From assembly GCA_018262715.1 (NCBI GenBank), contig JADFDS010000008.1:24259-88258 (forward strand): a stretch of DNA of 64,000 bases, written 5' to 3'. The notes under the pieces are model-generated. The model saw only the letters and a list, made by a program, of their open reading frames with translations, had not been told where the DNA came from and did not search any database. Each line of letters opens with the position of its first letter. Within the stretch, counting starts at the first letter, position 1. The DNA is from Bacteroidota bacterium (GTDB taxonomy: Bacteria; Bacteroidota; Bacteroidia; Bacteroidales; VadinHA17). Positions 28,682 to 38,466 of this stretch are shown piece after piece. A program made the translations under genes and the position numbers.

Positions 28682-30205
28682 TTACTCGATCATCACGGGC
28701 GTGTTGAACGAGAAGAGGAACGACGATCCCTTGCCGGGCAGCGACTCCACCCAGATGCGTCCCTTCATCAGCTCGGCAAGCCGCTTGCAGATGGCGAGTC
28801 CTAATCCTGCCCCCTGTACCTTCGGGGTATCCTCATTCCAGTACTGAACAAACGGCAGGAAGATGTCATCAAGCCTGTCAGGCCTTATCCCCTGACCGGT
28901 GTCAGTGACGAAATAGACTATCGAGTAACGGTTATCAGTCCGCGAAATCCTGTAACCGTATTTTATTTCGCCCTGGTCAGTGAATTTGATGGCATTGCTG
29001 ACAAGGTTGCTGAAGATCTGACTCAGACGAAGCTCGTCAATGTACTGATAAACAGCGGCCTTCGTCTTGTCAACAACAGGTACCAGCCTTAGGTCCTTCT
29101 TGCCCGAGGCCTCAAGTTCATGATTGAAAGAGGAGACCATTGAGTTGACGAAACCGTTTATCTCAATATTGGTGTACTTGATCTCCATGCTGTTGCTCTC
29201 AATGCGCGACATGTCAATCATGTCATTGATAAGCCGCAGAAGCCTCTGGGAGTTGATCTCAATGAGCTTCACCATCTCCTCCTTCTCCTTTTCGGTGGTG
29301 TCCATCGAAGTAAGAATGTTGAGGAATCCCAGCATCGCATTGAGCGGGGTACGTATCTCGTGGCTGAAATTGGCAAGGAATGTTGTCTTGAGCCTGTCGG
29401 ACTCCTCAGCCTGGCGCCGCGCCGCTATGAGGTCGTCCATTATCTTCTGGGTCTCGGTGATGTCCTGGCAGGTGCCGTAACGGTAGAGCAGACGGCCATT
29501 TTCGTCATACCTGACGTTCGAGTTGACGGCAATGGCCTTCACCTTCCCGTTAGGGGTTATGATCCTGTAGGTGAGAGAATAAGACTCCTTCTTTTTTTCG
29601 AGGGCATCCTCTATGGCAGTTATCAGGTATGATCTGTCCTCCGGGTGTGTGTAGGATATATTGTCCTGGTAAGTGAACGAGAGATTTGACGGTTCGTCGT
29701 TATAAATCCTCGATATTTCTTCCGACCCGATATACCTGTTTGTCTCCGGACGGTATTCCCACCATCCGAACCGGCCTATCCGCTGTGCTTCCCTGAGACG
29801 TTCCTCATTCAGCTCGAGGGCCCGGCGTATCCGGTACTCTTCGGTCACATCGCTGATAAGGCTAATCCGGAATCTTTCCAGGATACTTGTCTGCACCTTG
29901 ATGGTAATGATTTTACCGTCCTTGCGCCTGGCCGGCCTGATCAGGGATTCTTCGGTTTTCTCCCCGGGGAGGGTCGGTTCTTCACCGGTCTCTGTTGAGA
30001 GATCCAGCGGGGTCATCTTCCGGAATTCCTCTTCGGTGTATCCGAACAGCTCAGATGCCGCCCTGTTTGCCTTGATAAAATGGTTTGTGGCGTTATCGAT
30101 AAGCATAATCGCATATCCCGCCCTGTCAAAAACCTGCCTGTAACGGTTGAAGGCAGTCCCCGCGATGATACGTTTAAAGAAACTCCCGAATGAAAGAGTG
30201 GTCAC
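28682..30205 (-). CDS. PAS-domain sensor histidine kinase
   Basis: Two PAS regions; FLANFSHEIRTPLNAMLGFLNIL; GAGLGLAICKRLAELM. Confidence 0.93.
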   Translation of the reverse strand: MTTLSFGSFFKRIIAGTAFNRYRQVFDRAGYAIMLIDNATNHFIKANRAASELFGYTEEEFRKMTPLDLSTETGEEPTLPGEKTEESLIRPARRKDGKIITIKVQTSILERFRISLISDVTEEYRIRRALELNEERLREAQRIGRFGWWEYRPETNRYIGSEEISRIYNDEPSNLSFTYQDNISYTHPEDRSYLITAIEDALEKKKESYSLTYRIITPNGKVKAIAVNSNVRYDENGRLLYRYGTCQDITETQKIMDDLIAARRQAEESDRLKTTFLANFSHEIRTPLNAMLGFLNILTSMDTTEKEKEEMVKLIEINSQRLLRLINDMIDMSRIESNSMEIKYTNIEINGFVNSMVSSFNHELEASGKKDLRLVPVVDKTKAAVYQYIDELRLSQIFSNLVSNAIKFTDQGEIKYGYRISRTDNRYSIVYFVTDTGQGIRPDRLDDIFLPFVQYWNEDTPKVQGAGLGLAICKRLAELMKGRIWVESLPGKGSSFLFSFNTPVMIE

Positions 30206-30265
30206 TTTTCCTTAAAGTTGGCTTGTTATGCGATTGTAAAAGTAATCCTTTTTCCGGATTTGCCG

Positions 30266-32629
30266 TCACAATGTTCCGATGCAGTAAAACTTGCGTGAAA
30301 CGGTCATCCCTTCTTCGTCTACGGCAGTTATCAGATGCTCGCCCTCACCTACCCTGATCTCTGTCTGGTGAATATGCCTGGTCATCCCGATGTACTGATT
30401 GTCAAGATGCCAGTAAACAGTTGCATTTCGTCTGCGGTGGGCAATTTCGGGCAGCATTGACATGAGCTGTCCCTGGAGGCTGCGGGGGATGAAAATACGC
30501 GCATCGCGCGAAGGGTAGATGAACTCCATCGAGGGCAGCTTCATGTCATCTGAACACCCTTGGCGGAAGGGAGGAAGGGTCCGGTACGACGGATTTCGCA
30601 TGCGATAGTAATATTCCATTGCCGGTGGAAGGACGAACCAGGAGCGGGCCACCATCTCTCCGGGTGCGGCACAGGAACTGTTGACCCTCCAGGTCTCTGT
30701 GGGATCGAGGCTGACAATTGTATGATACGGGCAAGCTTCGCTGCGAAGTCCTGCCTCAGGAACCCATTCATCTTTCCTGTCAGTGCAGTCGGGGCCAGCC
30801 CTGTATCCGCTTGCGGCACATACCTCGACGAGGGTCATCCCATCATCCGGTTTCGCGAACCAGGATGCTGACGGTGGAAGGAGCCTTATAATGTCGAAGA
30901 GGAGGGGTGCTGCTGACGCGATGCCCGACAGCCCGGGACGACCCTCGCCGTCGGCATTTCCCGCCCACACCGCAACGATGTACTGAGGTGTTGTGCCGAT
31001 GGCCCAGGCATCGCGGAAGCCGAAGCTGGTGCCGGTTTTCCATGCCACCTCCGGCGCGCTTCCGAAATACTGCCACCCGGTTTCTGTCTCGGGCCTGTTG
31101 ACCCGCCGGAGGGCCTCATAGGTCAGCCAGATGGAGGAGGGAGAGAGAGGAGGAATTGCGATTTGGGATTTGCGATTTGGGATTGACGAGCTAGAATTGC
31201 TTGTTTGCGTTCCGGGGTTGGTGATCAGGACTCTTGCCATCGATGCGTAAGCGGATGCCAGTTCCCACAAGGTGGCCTCGCCGCCGCCGAGGATGAGGGA
31301 GAGGCCGTAGTGGGAGGCGGGTTTGGTGAAGGTGGTGAAGCCCATCTGGCGGAGGAGGAGCAGGAACCGTTCTTCTTCGTACATCTGGAGCATTCGGACG
31401 GCCGGTATATTGAGCGAGCGGGCCAGCGCGTCACCGGCAGGCACGGCGCCGCTGTAGGAGAAGTCGGCGTTCTCGGGGCGGAAGCCCTGGAAGCGGGTGG
31501 GGATATCGGGTATGAGTGCGTTGGGAAGGAGCATGCCCGAGGAGAGCAGCCCCGCATAGAGAAACGGTTTCATGATGCTGCCCGTGCTGCGGGGCGCCGT
31601 GACCATATCAACATCGCGGCCGTGCCTGCCGGTGGTGTCAGGGAGGGTGCTGTTACCCACCCAGGCAACGACGTTGCCGGTGGACACCTCAACCACCACG
31701 GCGGCGGCGTTGTGGATACCATTCCCCTCCAGGGCAGAAACATGCCTGTCGACCAGTTCTGATGCCTCGCGCTGAAGCAAAGGGTCAACGTTGGTTCGTT
31801 TTCTTGTTCCGGGCTCCTCAATCCATAGCCTTCCGGTGAGGTGTGGCGCCAGCGACGGCATCTGAAGCGGCGCTCCCGGCAAAGGCTCCCCCATTGCAAG
31901 CTCGCATGTCAGGCTGTCGATTTTCCCCCTCTCAGCCAGGGTCTGAAGCAACCTGTCCCTCTTCTCTTTCAGCCGTTCGGAGTTACGGCCGGGATAAATG
32001 AGGGCAGGAGCATTGGGCAGCACAGCCAGCGTAGCGGCTTCAGCCCATGTCAGGTCGGCGGTGCCGCGACCGGTATACCTCCAGGCGGCCGCCTCAATGC
32101 CGACAGTGTTTCCGCCAAAGGGGGCATTGGCGGCATAGAGCTTAAGGATAGTCCCTTTTGAGCGGAAGAGCTCCAGCTTAACTGCCGAGAGCATCTCAAT
32201 GATCTTGCCGCCATAAGTGCGTTCCGGGTTGCCGCGCGCCATCCGCGCCACCTGCATGGTGATGGTGCTGCCTCCGCGGACCGTCTCACCGGCCCTGATA
32301 TTATCGGTCAGAGCCTTGGTAACCGCAACGGGATTCACCCCCGGGTGCCACCGGAACCAGCGGTCCTCGTAGTTGATGAGACAGGTGATATATTTGTCCG
32401 GCAGGCTGTCGGGCGGGGGAAATCGCCACTGGCCGTCTGCTGCCACACGGGCGCCAAGGAGGGTGCCGTCAGCTGCCTCCACCACGGTAGAGAGGGGTGC
32501 ACGGAATGAGGGCATCGGCACCACAAGGATGGCGAAGAGGAGGGCGGCGAGGCCGGGGATTACAATTCTTAATGCCCCTGACAGCCTTCGGCTATCGGGA
32601 CTACGCCTCCGACCAAAAACAGATCTCAT
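30266..32629 (-). CDS. pbpC: penicillin-binding protein 1C
   Basis: YEDRWFRWHPGVNPVAVTKAL, RGGSTITMQVARM, TGSIMKPFLYAGLL, WKTGTSFGFRDAWAIG; C-terminal BiPBP_C-like region. Confidence 0.93.
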   Translation of the reverse strand: MRSVFGRRRSPDSRRLSGALRIVIPGLAALLFAILVVPMPSFRAPLSTVVEAADGTLLGARVAADGQWRFPPPDSLPDKYITCLINYEDRWFRWHPGVNPVAVTKALTDNIRAGETVRGGSTITMQVARMARGNPERTYGGKIIEMLSAVKLELFRSKGTILKLYAANAPFGGNTVGIEAAAWRYTGRGTADLTWAEAATLAVLPNAPALIYPGRNSERLKEKRDRLLQTLAERGKIDSLTCELAMGEPLPGAPLQMPSLAPHLTGRLWIEEPGTRKRTNVDPLLQREASELVDRHVSALEGNGIHNAAAVVVEVSTGNVVAWVGNSTLPDTTGRHGRDVDMVTAPRSTGSIMKPFLYAGLLSSGMLLPNALIPDIPTRFQGFRPENADFSYSGAVPAGDALARSLNIPAVRMLQMYEEERFLLLLRQMGFTTFTKPASHYGLSLILGGGEATLWELASAYASMARVLITNPGTQTSNSSSSIPNRKSQIAIPPLSPSSIWLTYEALRRVNRPETETGWQYFGSAPEVAWKTGTSFGFRDAWAIGTTPQYIVAVWAGNADGEGRPGLSGIASAAPLLFDIIRLLPPSASWFAKPDDGMTLVEVCAASGYRAGPDCTDRKDEWVPEAGLRSEACPYHTIVSLDPTETWRVNSSCAAPGEMVARSWFVLPPAMEYYYRMRNPSYRTLPPFRQGCSDDMKLPSMEFIYPSRDARIFIPRSLQGQLMSMLPEIAHRRRNATVYWHLDNQYIGMTRHIHQTEIRVGEGEHLITAVDEEGMTVSRKFYCIGTL
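31153..31184 (-). repeat. Family A heptamers inside pbpC
   Basis: GAATTGCGATTTGGGATTTGCGATTTGGGATT; encodes SIPNRKSQIAI. Confidence 0.85.
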
Positions 32630-32631
32630 GT

Positions 32632-32782
32632 TACAGTTCTACAATGCAGTATGGCCAAAATCGCACATCGCACATCGCAATTCTGTATGGCCAAAATCGC
32701 ACATCGCACATCGCACATCGCAATTCTGTATGGCCAAAATCGCACATCGCACATCGCACATCGCAATTCTGTATGGCCTGCC
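32632..32782 (+). repeat. Family A element with 36/43-nt higher-order repeats
   Basis: TTCTACAATGCAGTATGGCCAAAATCGCACATCGCACATCGC; TATGGCC spacing 36, 43, 43 (one heptamer difference). Confidence 0.92.
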
Positions 32783-32796
32783 ACCAATTCCACTAC

Positions 32797-32825
32797 TGCC
32801 TAATGCCAATTGCCTCTTGCCTATT
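32797..32825 (+). repeat. Family B heptamers (TGCCTAT-type)
   Basis: CTGCCTAATGCCAATTGCCTCTTGCCTATT; runs into the alpha-2-macroglobulin stop codon. Confidence 0.7.
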
Positions 32826-35800
32826 TTTTCACCTCTACACCAAATCCCGGCCGGCGTGCAGCGTAAGACTCGTCATAGAGTGCCTCGCAAACCACCGCGG
32901 GCATGCTGTAACTGCCACGGTACGAGGCCGTCAGAATGATGAAGAATTTCTTCGTCTCACCTGACCGCAGACTGAAATAGGTGTAAACACGGTCATCCCT
33001 GTAGTCGCGGTAGTCATAGGCCCCCTCCTTCAACTGCAACCCGGCATCGAAGAGACGCGTGTTCTGTATCTCCCACCCCGACGGCACCATCTGCGTCAGA
33101 GCCAGATTAACGACAGGCCGGAACGTGGTATTCGTCACGTCAACAGCCATTATGAAACTAGTCCCCTGAGCCAGCGAGCTGACATTGACAGGTTCTGACT
33201 CCATATTGAAATAACTGACCTTCATTGCAAGGTTGTTTTCCTTCACGGTCATGTCAGCCACAGAAGGCACCCCCTCCTCGGTGACGGTCACATACAGCGG
33301 ATTTTCGCTCTCGTTCTCAACCACCAGCCGGTTGGAAGCGGCAGGAGTGAAGTTCTTCATGATGGCGCCGCCGTCAGTACTGAGCTTTTCACGGTTGCCG
33401 TTAAACTCCAGCGTCGCCTTCAGCGGTTTCGATGCATCGCTCTTCATCATCTTCGCGTAGTTCATGTACGCAAACAGGCCCCACGCTGTCGTCTGTGTGC
33501 TGTACCACGTGTCATGGCTCAATGCCTCGGCCACATCCTTCAGCAGTTCAATTGATTCGCCCGTATTGCCCATCTGCGTGAGGGTATACAGTATTATCGA
33601 CTGGTCCCTGAGCGAGCTGCCATAGTAATAGTTCACATAGTCGTCCTCGGTCTTCAGGTTCCGCACGTCAATCAGCGTCTGCGCCACCTCGGTCCGTCCC
33701 GTTGTGGCATAGGCAGCTGCAAGGAACCACCTGGCCAGTGCCGGCAGATCGGTAATCTCGCGCATGCGGTTCATTGCGCCCTTGTCGGGCGAACCGGCCA
33801 GGGCCAGAGTAAAGATCCTGTAAGCCTGGTCATTTGCCGTATAACGATATTGTGGCTGATATCTCCATGCCGAGGCCTGCTTCCTCTGGTATGAGGTCCA
33901 TTTACGGATGAACCCTGCCGGGATGGCATATCCGGCTTTCTGTGCCTCAACGGCGAAATGTCCCACGTATGACGTCACCCAGTCGTCAGGATAGGTGCCG
34001 CCGGGCCAGAGTGTCACTGCCCCCGAAGCCATCTGCCTGGTTGAGAGGGCACGCAAAGCCTCCTGCACGTTATTGCGGACAACGGCAGGATTATCAAGCC
34101 CGGATCCCAGCAGATCAGGCAGGTAGACCTGCGGGAACGCCGCGGAGGTGATCTGTTCGGAACAGCCGTGCGGGAACGAGGTGAGATACTTCAGGCGCTT
34201 GCTCAGATTCACTGACGGCAGCGTAAATATCTCAACCGACACTGCAGATGTTCCCGCCATGCCAAACGGTGAGAAACTCTTTTCGAACTTTTGTCCTTTG
34301 GCTACCGACTTTGTCTCGGCCCTCCTGTCGGGCGGATTGGGCGACCGCACCGGAACCGTCAGATCGTATGACGCCTTTTCGCCGCTCCCCTCGGCGCTGA
34401 CGCTGATTTTTGCCGTTCCCGTCCGCGTCGCAGTGCTGAACATCAGCTCCAGATCCTTGTCGCCCGGTTCGCTGAAACTTACCGCCCCTGCTGACTCCGT
34501 CATTGTGATCATATCGTTCGCCGTGGCGGAAACACTGACACCGGAAATCTTCTTATCCTGTGCAAACACGGTGACCGGCAGAGCTACCTTGTCGCCCGGC
34601 GAGAGCACCCTCGGGGCTGTTGCCAGGATCATCAGCGGGTCAGCCACCGTCACTGTTTTCTCGGCTGCGCCGAAGCTGTTGGCTTTCCCGGCCGCGGTGA
34701 CCATCACCCTTACCGATCCGGTGTACTGCGGCAGCCTGATCTTATGCGACGCCGTCTTCCCCGGGGCGAGGGTGAAGGGACCGATGAACCTTACGACAGG
34801 TTCGAAACGGCGCTCCCTGTTCTTGCTCTGGTCGATGGCTGCCTCACTTCCTCCTATCGCGAATCCGCGCCCCAGCTTGCCTCCGAAAGCACCGAAGACG
34901 ATGTCATAAAGGTCCCATGTCTTCACTCCAAGAGCATTCTTGACGAAGAACCACTTCCACGGGTCAGGCGTACGGAACCCTGTCAGGTCAAGCAGACCAT
35001 CATCAACCACTGCCAGCGTGTATGTCATCTCCTGGCGGTTCTTCTCCTCAACGCGGATCTCAACCTCCTGCTGCGAGCGGATCTTGTCAGGCATTGTGAT
35101 CACCGGCACAAGCTTCGTGGCCGGGTCCTCAACCATCACCGGGATCACCCCGTAAAGCCTCACCGGCGCATCATTGACCGTCTGCGAGTGAGGCTGCAGC
35201 ATCGTAACATAGAGATAGGCGTTGGGAGCCATGGCCGGTGTTGCCTTGATCTTCACCTCGGTGTTGCCGGCCCGGGTCTTGACCTCAGTCACGTCAAGCA
35301 AGCCGGTGGCATTCTCAATGGTGACAATGGCGCGACCGTTCTCCGGCGCCGGGAAGGTGAGACTGATCTCATCACCCACGCTGTATTTTTCCCTGTCAGT
35401 GTTGAGCTGCAGAAGGCTGGCGCCGTCGTTGCCTCCCGGCTTCATGCCGTAATCCCACGGCCAGTCAACCAGCACTATGATTCCGGTGGAGTGCCCCGAG
35501 GGGAGTGTTGCCCTGACCAGGTAACGCCCCCAGTCCTCCTTGCCGACGCTGAATGAGGTCTTGCCCTCACCGCCGGAGGTGGTGATTGTCTCAGAGAAAA
35601 TATTGGCATTTCTTTCGCCGGAGATATAGGAACCGAGGTATTCATCATCAGATTCCCACCACCAGCGGTAATCGAGCTTGTATACATTGATCTCCACCTC
35701 GCTGCGGACCGGTTTGCCGTTCTTGTCGAGGGTCACCAGCCTGACCTCGTTGGGACGGTCAGTATAGATGATTCGTCCGGTAGCTCCCAGTGCGGGAATA

Positions 35801-38457
35801 TTCATCCCGACGAAGGCGGGGTACGGTGCATACGGAACCACGGTCCGGGTTATGCTGGCATCACCGCCCTTTTCAAACACCCTGGTGGTGAATATCGCGT
35901 TGAGCATGCCCGGAGCCTGCATTTGTTCATCAGGAGAGAAGGAGACCGAAGCTTCGCCGGAGCTGTTGATGTCACCGTCGAAGATAGTCTGGCTCTCGAA
36001 GTAAAACTGTGCGGAAGGATCATCGAAGTTATACTGCCGGTATCTCTCGAAGGAGGTTTTGACAGGTTTCAGGAGCATCTCGACGGTTGATCGCATGTCG
36101 CGGGCCGTTGAGCCGTTGAGCCATGTGACCTTCATGTTTCCGTTGATGGTGTTGTCGTCTCCGCCGGCCACGGCATCGGGGAAGTCAAGTTTAATCTTCA
36201 GCCTGTTGGGCTTGACAGTCTCCACCTTGATAACTTTTGTGAAAGTTGCTGCGCCTATCCTCACCTGTGCGCGGTAGTTGCCGGTCTCAGCATCGTCAGC
36301 CGTTACGGTTGTAAAGGCGAGGAAGCCCCTGTCGTTGAGGGTGGTAACCTGGTCATCGATGCGCTGGCCCTTACTGTTGTAAAGCTCGAAGTGTACCGGG
36401 TGGCCGGCCGGCAGCCCTTTACCAAGATCGCGCACGATTACGCCGACATAGATCGAGTCTCCCGGCCTGCGGACGTCACGCTCAGTAAACAGAAATGCCT
36501 TTATGCCATCCTGGGGCGACTCGCCCGAGACATCAAAAGAGCTCATTGACAGCGCATTGCCATCGAGCAGCGAGAGGTAGTTGCGGTTCTTGTCCTTTCG
36601 TGCTATCACCAGAAAGGGTTTCCTGGGACAGGGTATTGCGGCTATCCCGCTCCTGTCAGTGGTGGCTGAACCCATCAGCTGGTTCTGGAAGTCATATGCC
36701 TCTACCGTTGCACCCTCGACAGGATCAGCGGTGAGAAGGTCTCTGACGAAGATGCGGAGGTTGTTGTCAGGACCGCTTTTGGCAATTATTCCCAGGTCTG
36801 AAGCCAGTATATTACGGACCAGTTTCTTATCGGGACTGTAAAATGCATCGCTGCACGGGTTTTCGTATTCCCGCCAGTTGTAGGCGTACTCGTAGAAGAG
36901 GCCTTCCTCCGAGAAGGAGTAATAGTCATCAGAACCTTCCCAGCGGCGGTCATTGTCGGCCAGTTCAAGCATCTCCTCGTATTTTGAGTGTTTACGTTCG
37001 CCCGTACATGGGTAGAGTGAATATGAGGGACGCATGCCGAGCTCTATCCGGTAGAGAATACCCTGTTCCGGCTCGATATAGTTGGCGAGGTCGATTGTAA
37101 AGAGGTTATATCCGTTGGGATCGAAGCCTGCGCTGCCTGTGAGGTCAACGCGTCCGCGGTAGACCGGCCTGCCGAACTGCGTGATGCTGTTCTGGTAGTA
37201 GTTGGCCTCACCCATGTTGTTCTGCTGGAGGAAGTACGGGAGGTTGTTCTCGAAGATCTTTATGATGGTGAGGTCAACGGCGCTCAGGTTGGCGGCCAGG
37301 AAGGGGAAGATAATTTCTCCCGACGAGGGCATGATGACGCCCCGGCCGGCTGATTTTATACCCGGTTCCACCGGGGTGAAGTTAATGCTGCGCTTCACAG
37401 GTTCTCCGAGCCGTTCACCGCGGGTGTTGCGGAGAGAGCCGTCAACGGTCAGTTCAACGACGCCGCTCACATTTTCACCGGGAATCACCAGGAGCCTGTT
37501 GGCTTCGGCGCTGATGGTCATGGGGAACGACGGATCGGCGGTCACCATCCCGTCGGGCTCACCGGCAGCGTCAAGAAGGTCGGAAAAGAAAATCTCAATG
37601 CTCTTGCTCTCCCCGGCGCTGATTTTCACATCGGTGACGGTGAAGACACCTTCGGCGGGTATCGTTACAGCCATTTCGCCCTTAGACTTTATACCATATG
37701 CGTTTCCGTTCCAGGTCACGGTGAGCTCACTCTTCTCCTTCGCTCTGCGTATCTTTTCAACTGAAAAGTTATGGACGTTTCCTCCCGAGTGGTCCCAGAC
37801 AATGGATTCATTGCGCTTCCCGACGCTGACGGTGAGGTACTTCTCCACCTCGGCATTATCAATCTGGTCAGAGGTGACGAGGGTGCCGGTTAGGGTGTAG
37901 GTGTTTCCGTCAGGAAGGTCGACGGTAACGGGATTGAGGCTTACGGTGAAGTTCTTCTCCACGGTGCGGAAGGCCAGGGGAAAGAAGCGGAAGCGCTCCT
38001 CCACGGCGCCCAGCCTGCTCATGTCAAGCGTGCCCTGGTAGGCGGTGCCCGGCGCCAGCAGCTTTGACGGCTTGAATACCAGTGTGATGTCATCAGCCCA
38101 CTCCGCTGATCCCTTCAACGCAGGCGTGAATGAGAAGAGCCCCTGTGTGCGCGTACGGTCAACGGTGGCTGCAAACTCCGGGGTAAATACTACCTGGAGC
38201 GTGCCGTTCACCGGAACGATGCCTGAAGTGTAGGCGGAGATGAATTTACTGAATCCCTTGTCAATGACGGTGACGGCAGGAGAGACTGCCCCGGAGCTGC
38301 TGGCGCCGGACTCTTTCTTTCCCTGCCCGCATGACATTGAAATGACGGCAATAACAGCCGTGACCAGGAGAAGACGACGGTTCATAGTATATTTTATTAC
38401 AGGTTCATTCAGACAGCAGTACTCACTTTCAGGCTCACATGGTTCCGGTGATCTCAC
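32821..38457 (-). CDS. alpha-2-macroglobulin family protein
   Basis: 1878 aa; MG2-type repeats; FPHGCSEQITSAAFPQVYL contains thioester pattern CxEQ; adjacent to pbpC. Confidence 0.92.
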   Translation of the reverse strand: MRSPEPCEPESEYCCLNEPVIKYTMNRRLLLVTAVIAVISMSCGQGKKESGASSSGAVSPAVTVIDKGFSKFISAYTSGIVPVNGTLQVVFTPEFAATVDRTRTQGLFSFTPALKGSAEWADDITLVFKPSKLLAPGTAYQGTLDMSRLGAVEERFRFFPLAFRTVEKNFTVSLNPVTVDLPDGNTYTLTGTLVTSDQIDNAEVEKYLTVSVGKRNESIVWDHSGGNVHNFSVEKIRRAKEKSELTVTWNGNAYGIKSKGEMAVTIPAEGVFTVTDVKISAGESKSIEIFFSDLLDAAGEPDGMVTADPSFPMTISAEANRLLVIPGENVSGVVELTVDGSLRNTRGERLGEPVKRSINFTPVEPGIKSAGRGVIMPSSGEIIFPFLAANLSAVDLTIIKIFENNLPYFLQQNNMGEANYYQNSITQFGRPVYRGRVDLTGSAGFDPNGYNLFTIDLANYIEPEQGILYRIELGMRPSYSLYPCTGERKHSKYEEMLELADNDRRWEGSDDYYSFSEEGLFYEYAYNWREYENPCSDAFYSPDKKLVRNILASDLGIIAKSGPDNNLRIFVRDLLTADPVEGATVEAYDFQNQLMGSATTDRSGIAAIPCPRKPFLVIARKDKNRNYLSLLDGNALSMSSFDVSGESPQDGIKAFLFTERDVRRPGDSIYVGVIVRDLGKGLPAGHPVHFELYNSKGQRIDDQVTTLNDRGFLAFTTVTADDAETGNYRAQVRIGAATFTKVIKVETVKPNRLKIKLDFPDAVAGGDDNTINGNMKVTWLNGSTARDMRSTVEMLLKPVKTSFERYRQYNFDDPSAQFYFESQTIFDGDINSSGEASVSFSPDEQMQAPGMLNAIFTTRVFEKGGDASITRTVVPYAPYPAFVGMNIPALGATGRIIYTDRPNEVRLVTLDKNGKPVRSEVEINVYKLDYRWWWESDDEYLGSYISGERNANIFSETITTSGGEGKTSFSVGKEDWGRYLVRATLPSGHSTGIIVLVDWPWDYGMKPGGNDGASLLQLNTDREKYSVGDEISLTFPAPENGRAIVTIENATGLLDVTEVKTRAGNTEVKIKATPAMAPNAYLYVTMLQPHSQTVNDAPVRLYGVIPVMVEDPATKLVPVITMPDKIRSQQEVEIRVEEKNRQEMTYTLAVVDDGLLDLTGFRTPDPWKWFFVKNALGVKTWDLYDIVFGAFGGKLGRGFAIGGSEAAIDQSKNRERRFEPVVRFIGPFTLAPGKTASHKIRLPQYTGSVRVMVTAAGKANSFGAAEKTVTVADPLMILATAPRVLSPGDKVALPVTVFAQDKKISGVSVSATANDMITMTESAGAVSFSEPGDKDLELMFSTATRTGTAKISVSAEGSGEKASYDLTVPVRSPNPPDRRAETKSVAKGQKFEKSFSPFGMAGTSAVSVEIFTLPSVNLSKRLKYLTSFPHGCSEQITSAAFPQVYLPDLLGSGLDNPAVVRNNVQEALRALSTRQMASGAVTLWPGGTYPDDWVTSYVGHFAVEAQKAGYAIPAGFIRKWTSYQRKQASAWRYQPQYRYTANDQAYRIFTLALAGSPDKGAMNRMREITDLPALARWFLAAAYATTGRTEVAQTLIDVRNLKTEDDYVNYYYGSSLRDQSIILYTLTQMGNTGESIELLKDVAEALSHDTWYSTQTTAWGLFAYMNYAKMMKSDASKPLKATLEFNGNREKLSTDGGAIMKNFTPAASNRLVVENESENPLYVTVTEEGVPSVADMTVKENNLAMKVSYFNMESEPVNVSSLAQGTSFIMAVDVTNTTFRPVVNLALTQMVPSGWEIQNTRLFDAGLQLKEGAYDYRDYRDDRVYTYFSLRSGETKKFFIILTASYRGSYSMPAVVCEALYDESYAARRPGFGVEVKK

Positions 38458-38466
38458 TCAGATGAT

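Noticed and set aside
34148-35556. 253-aa and 270-aa ORFs antisense to alpha-2-macroglobulin
   Set aside because: No recognisable motifs and fully inside a clear sense gene.
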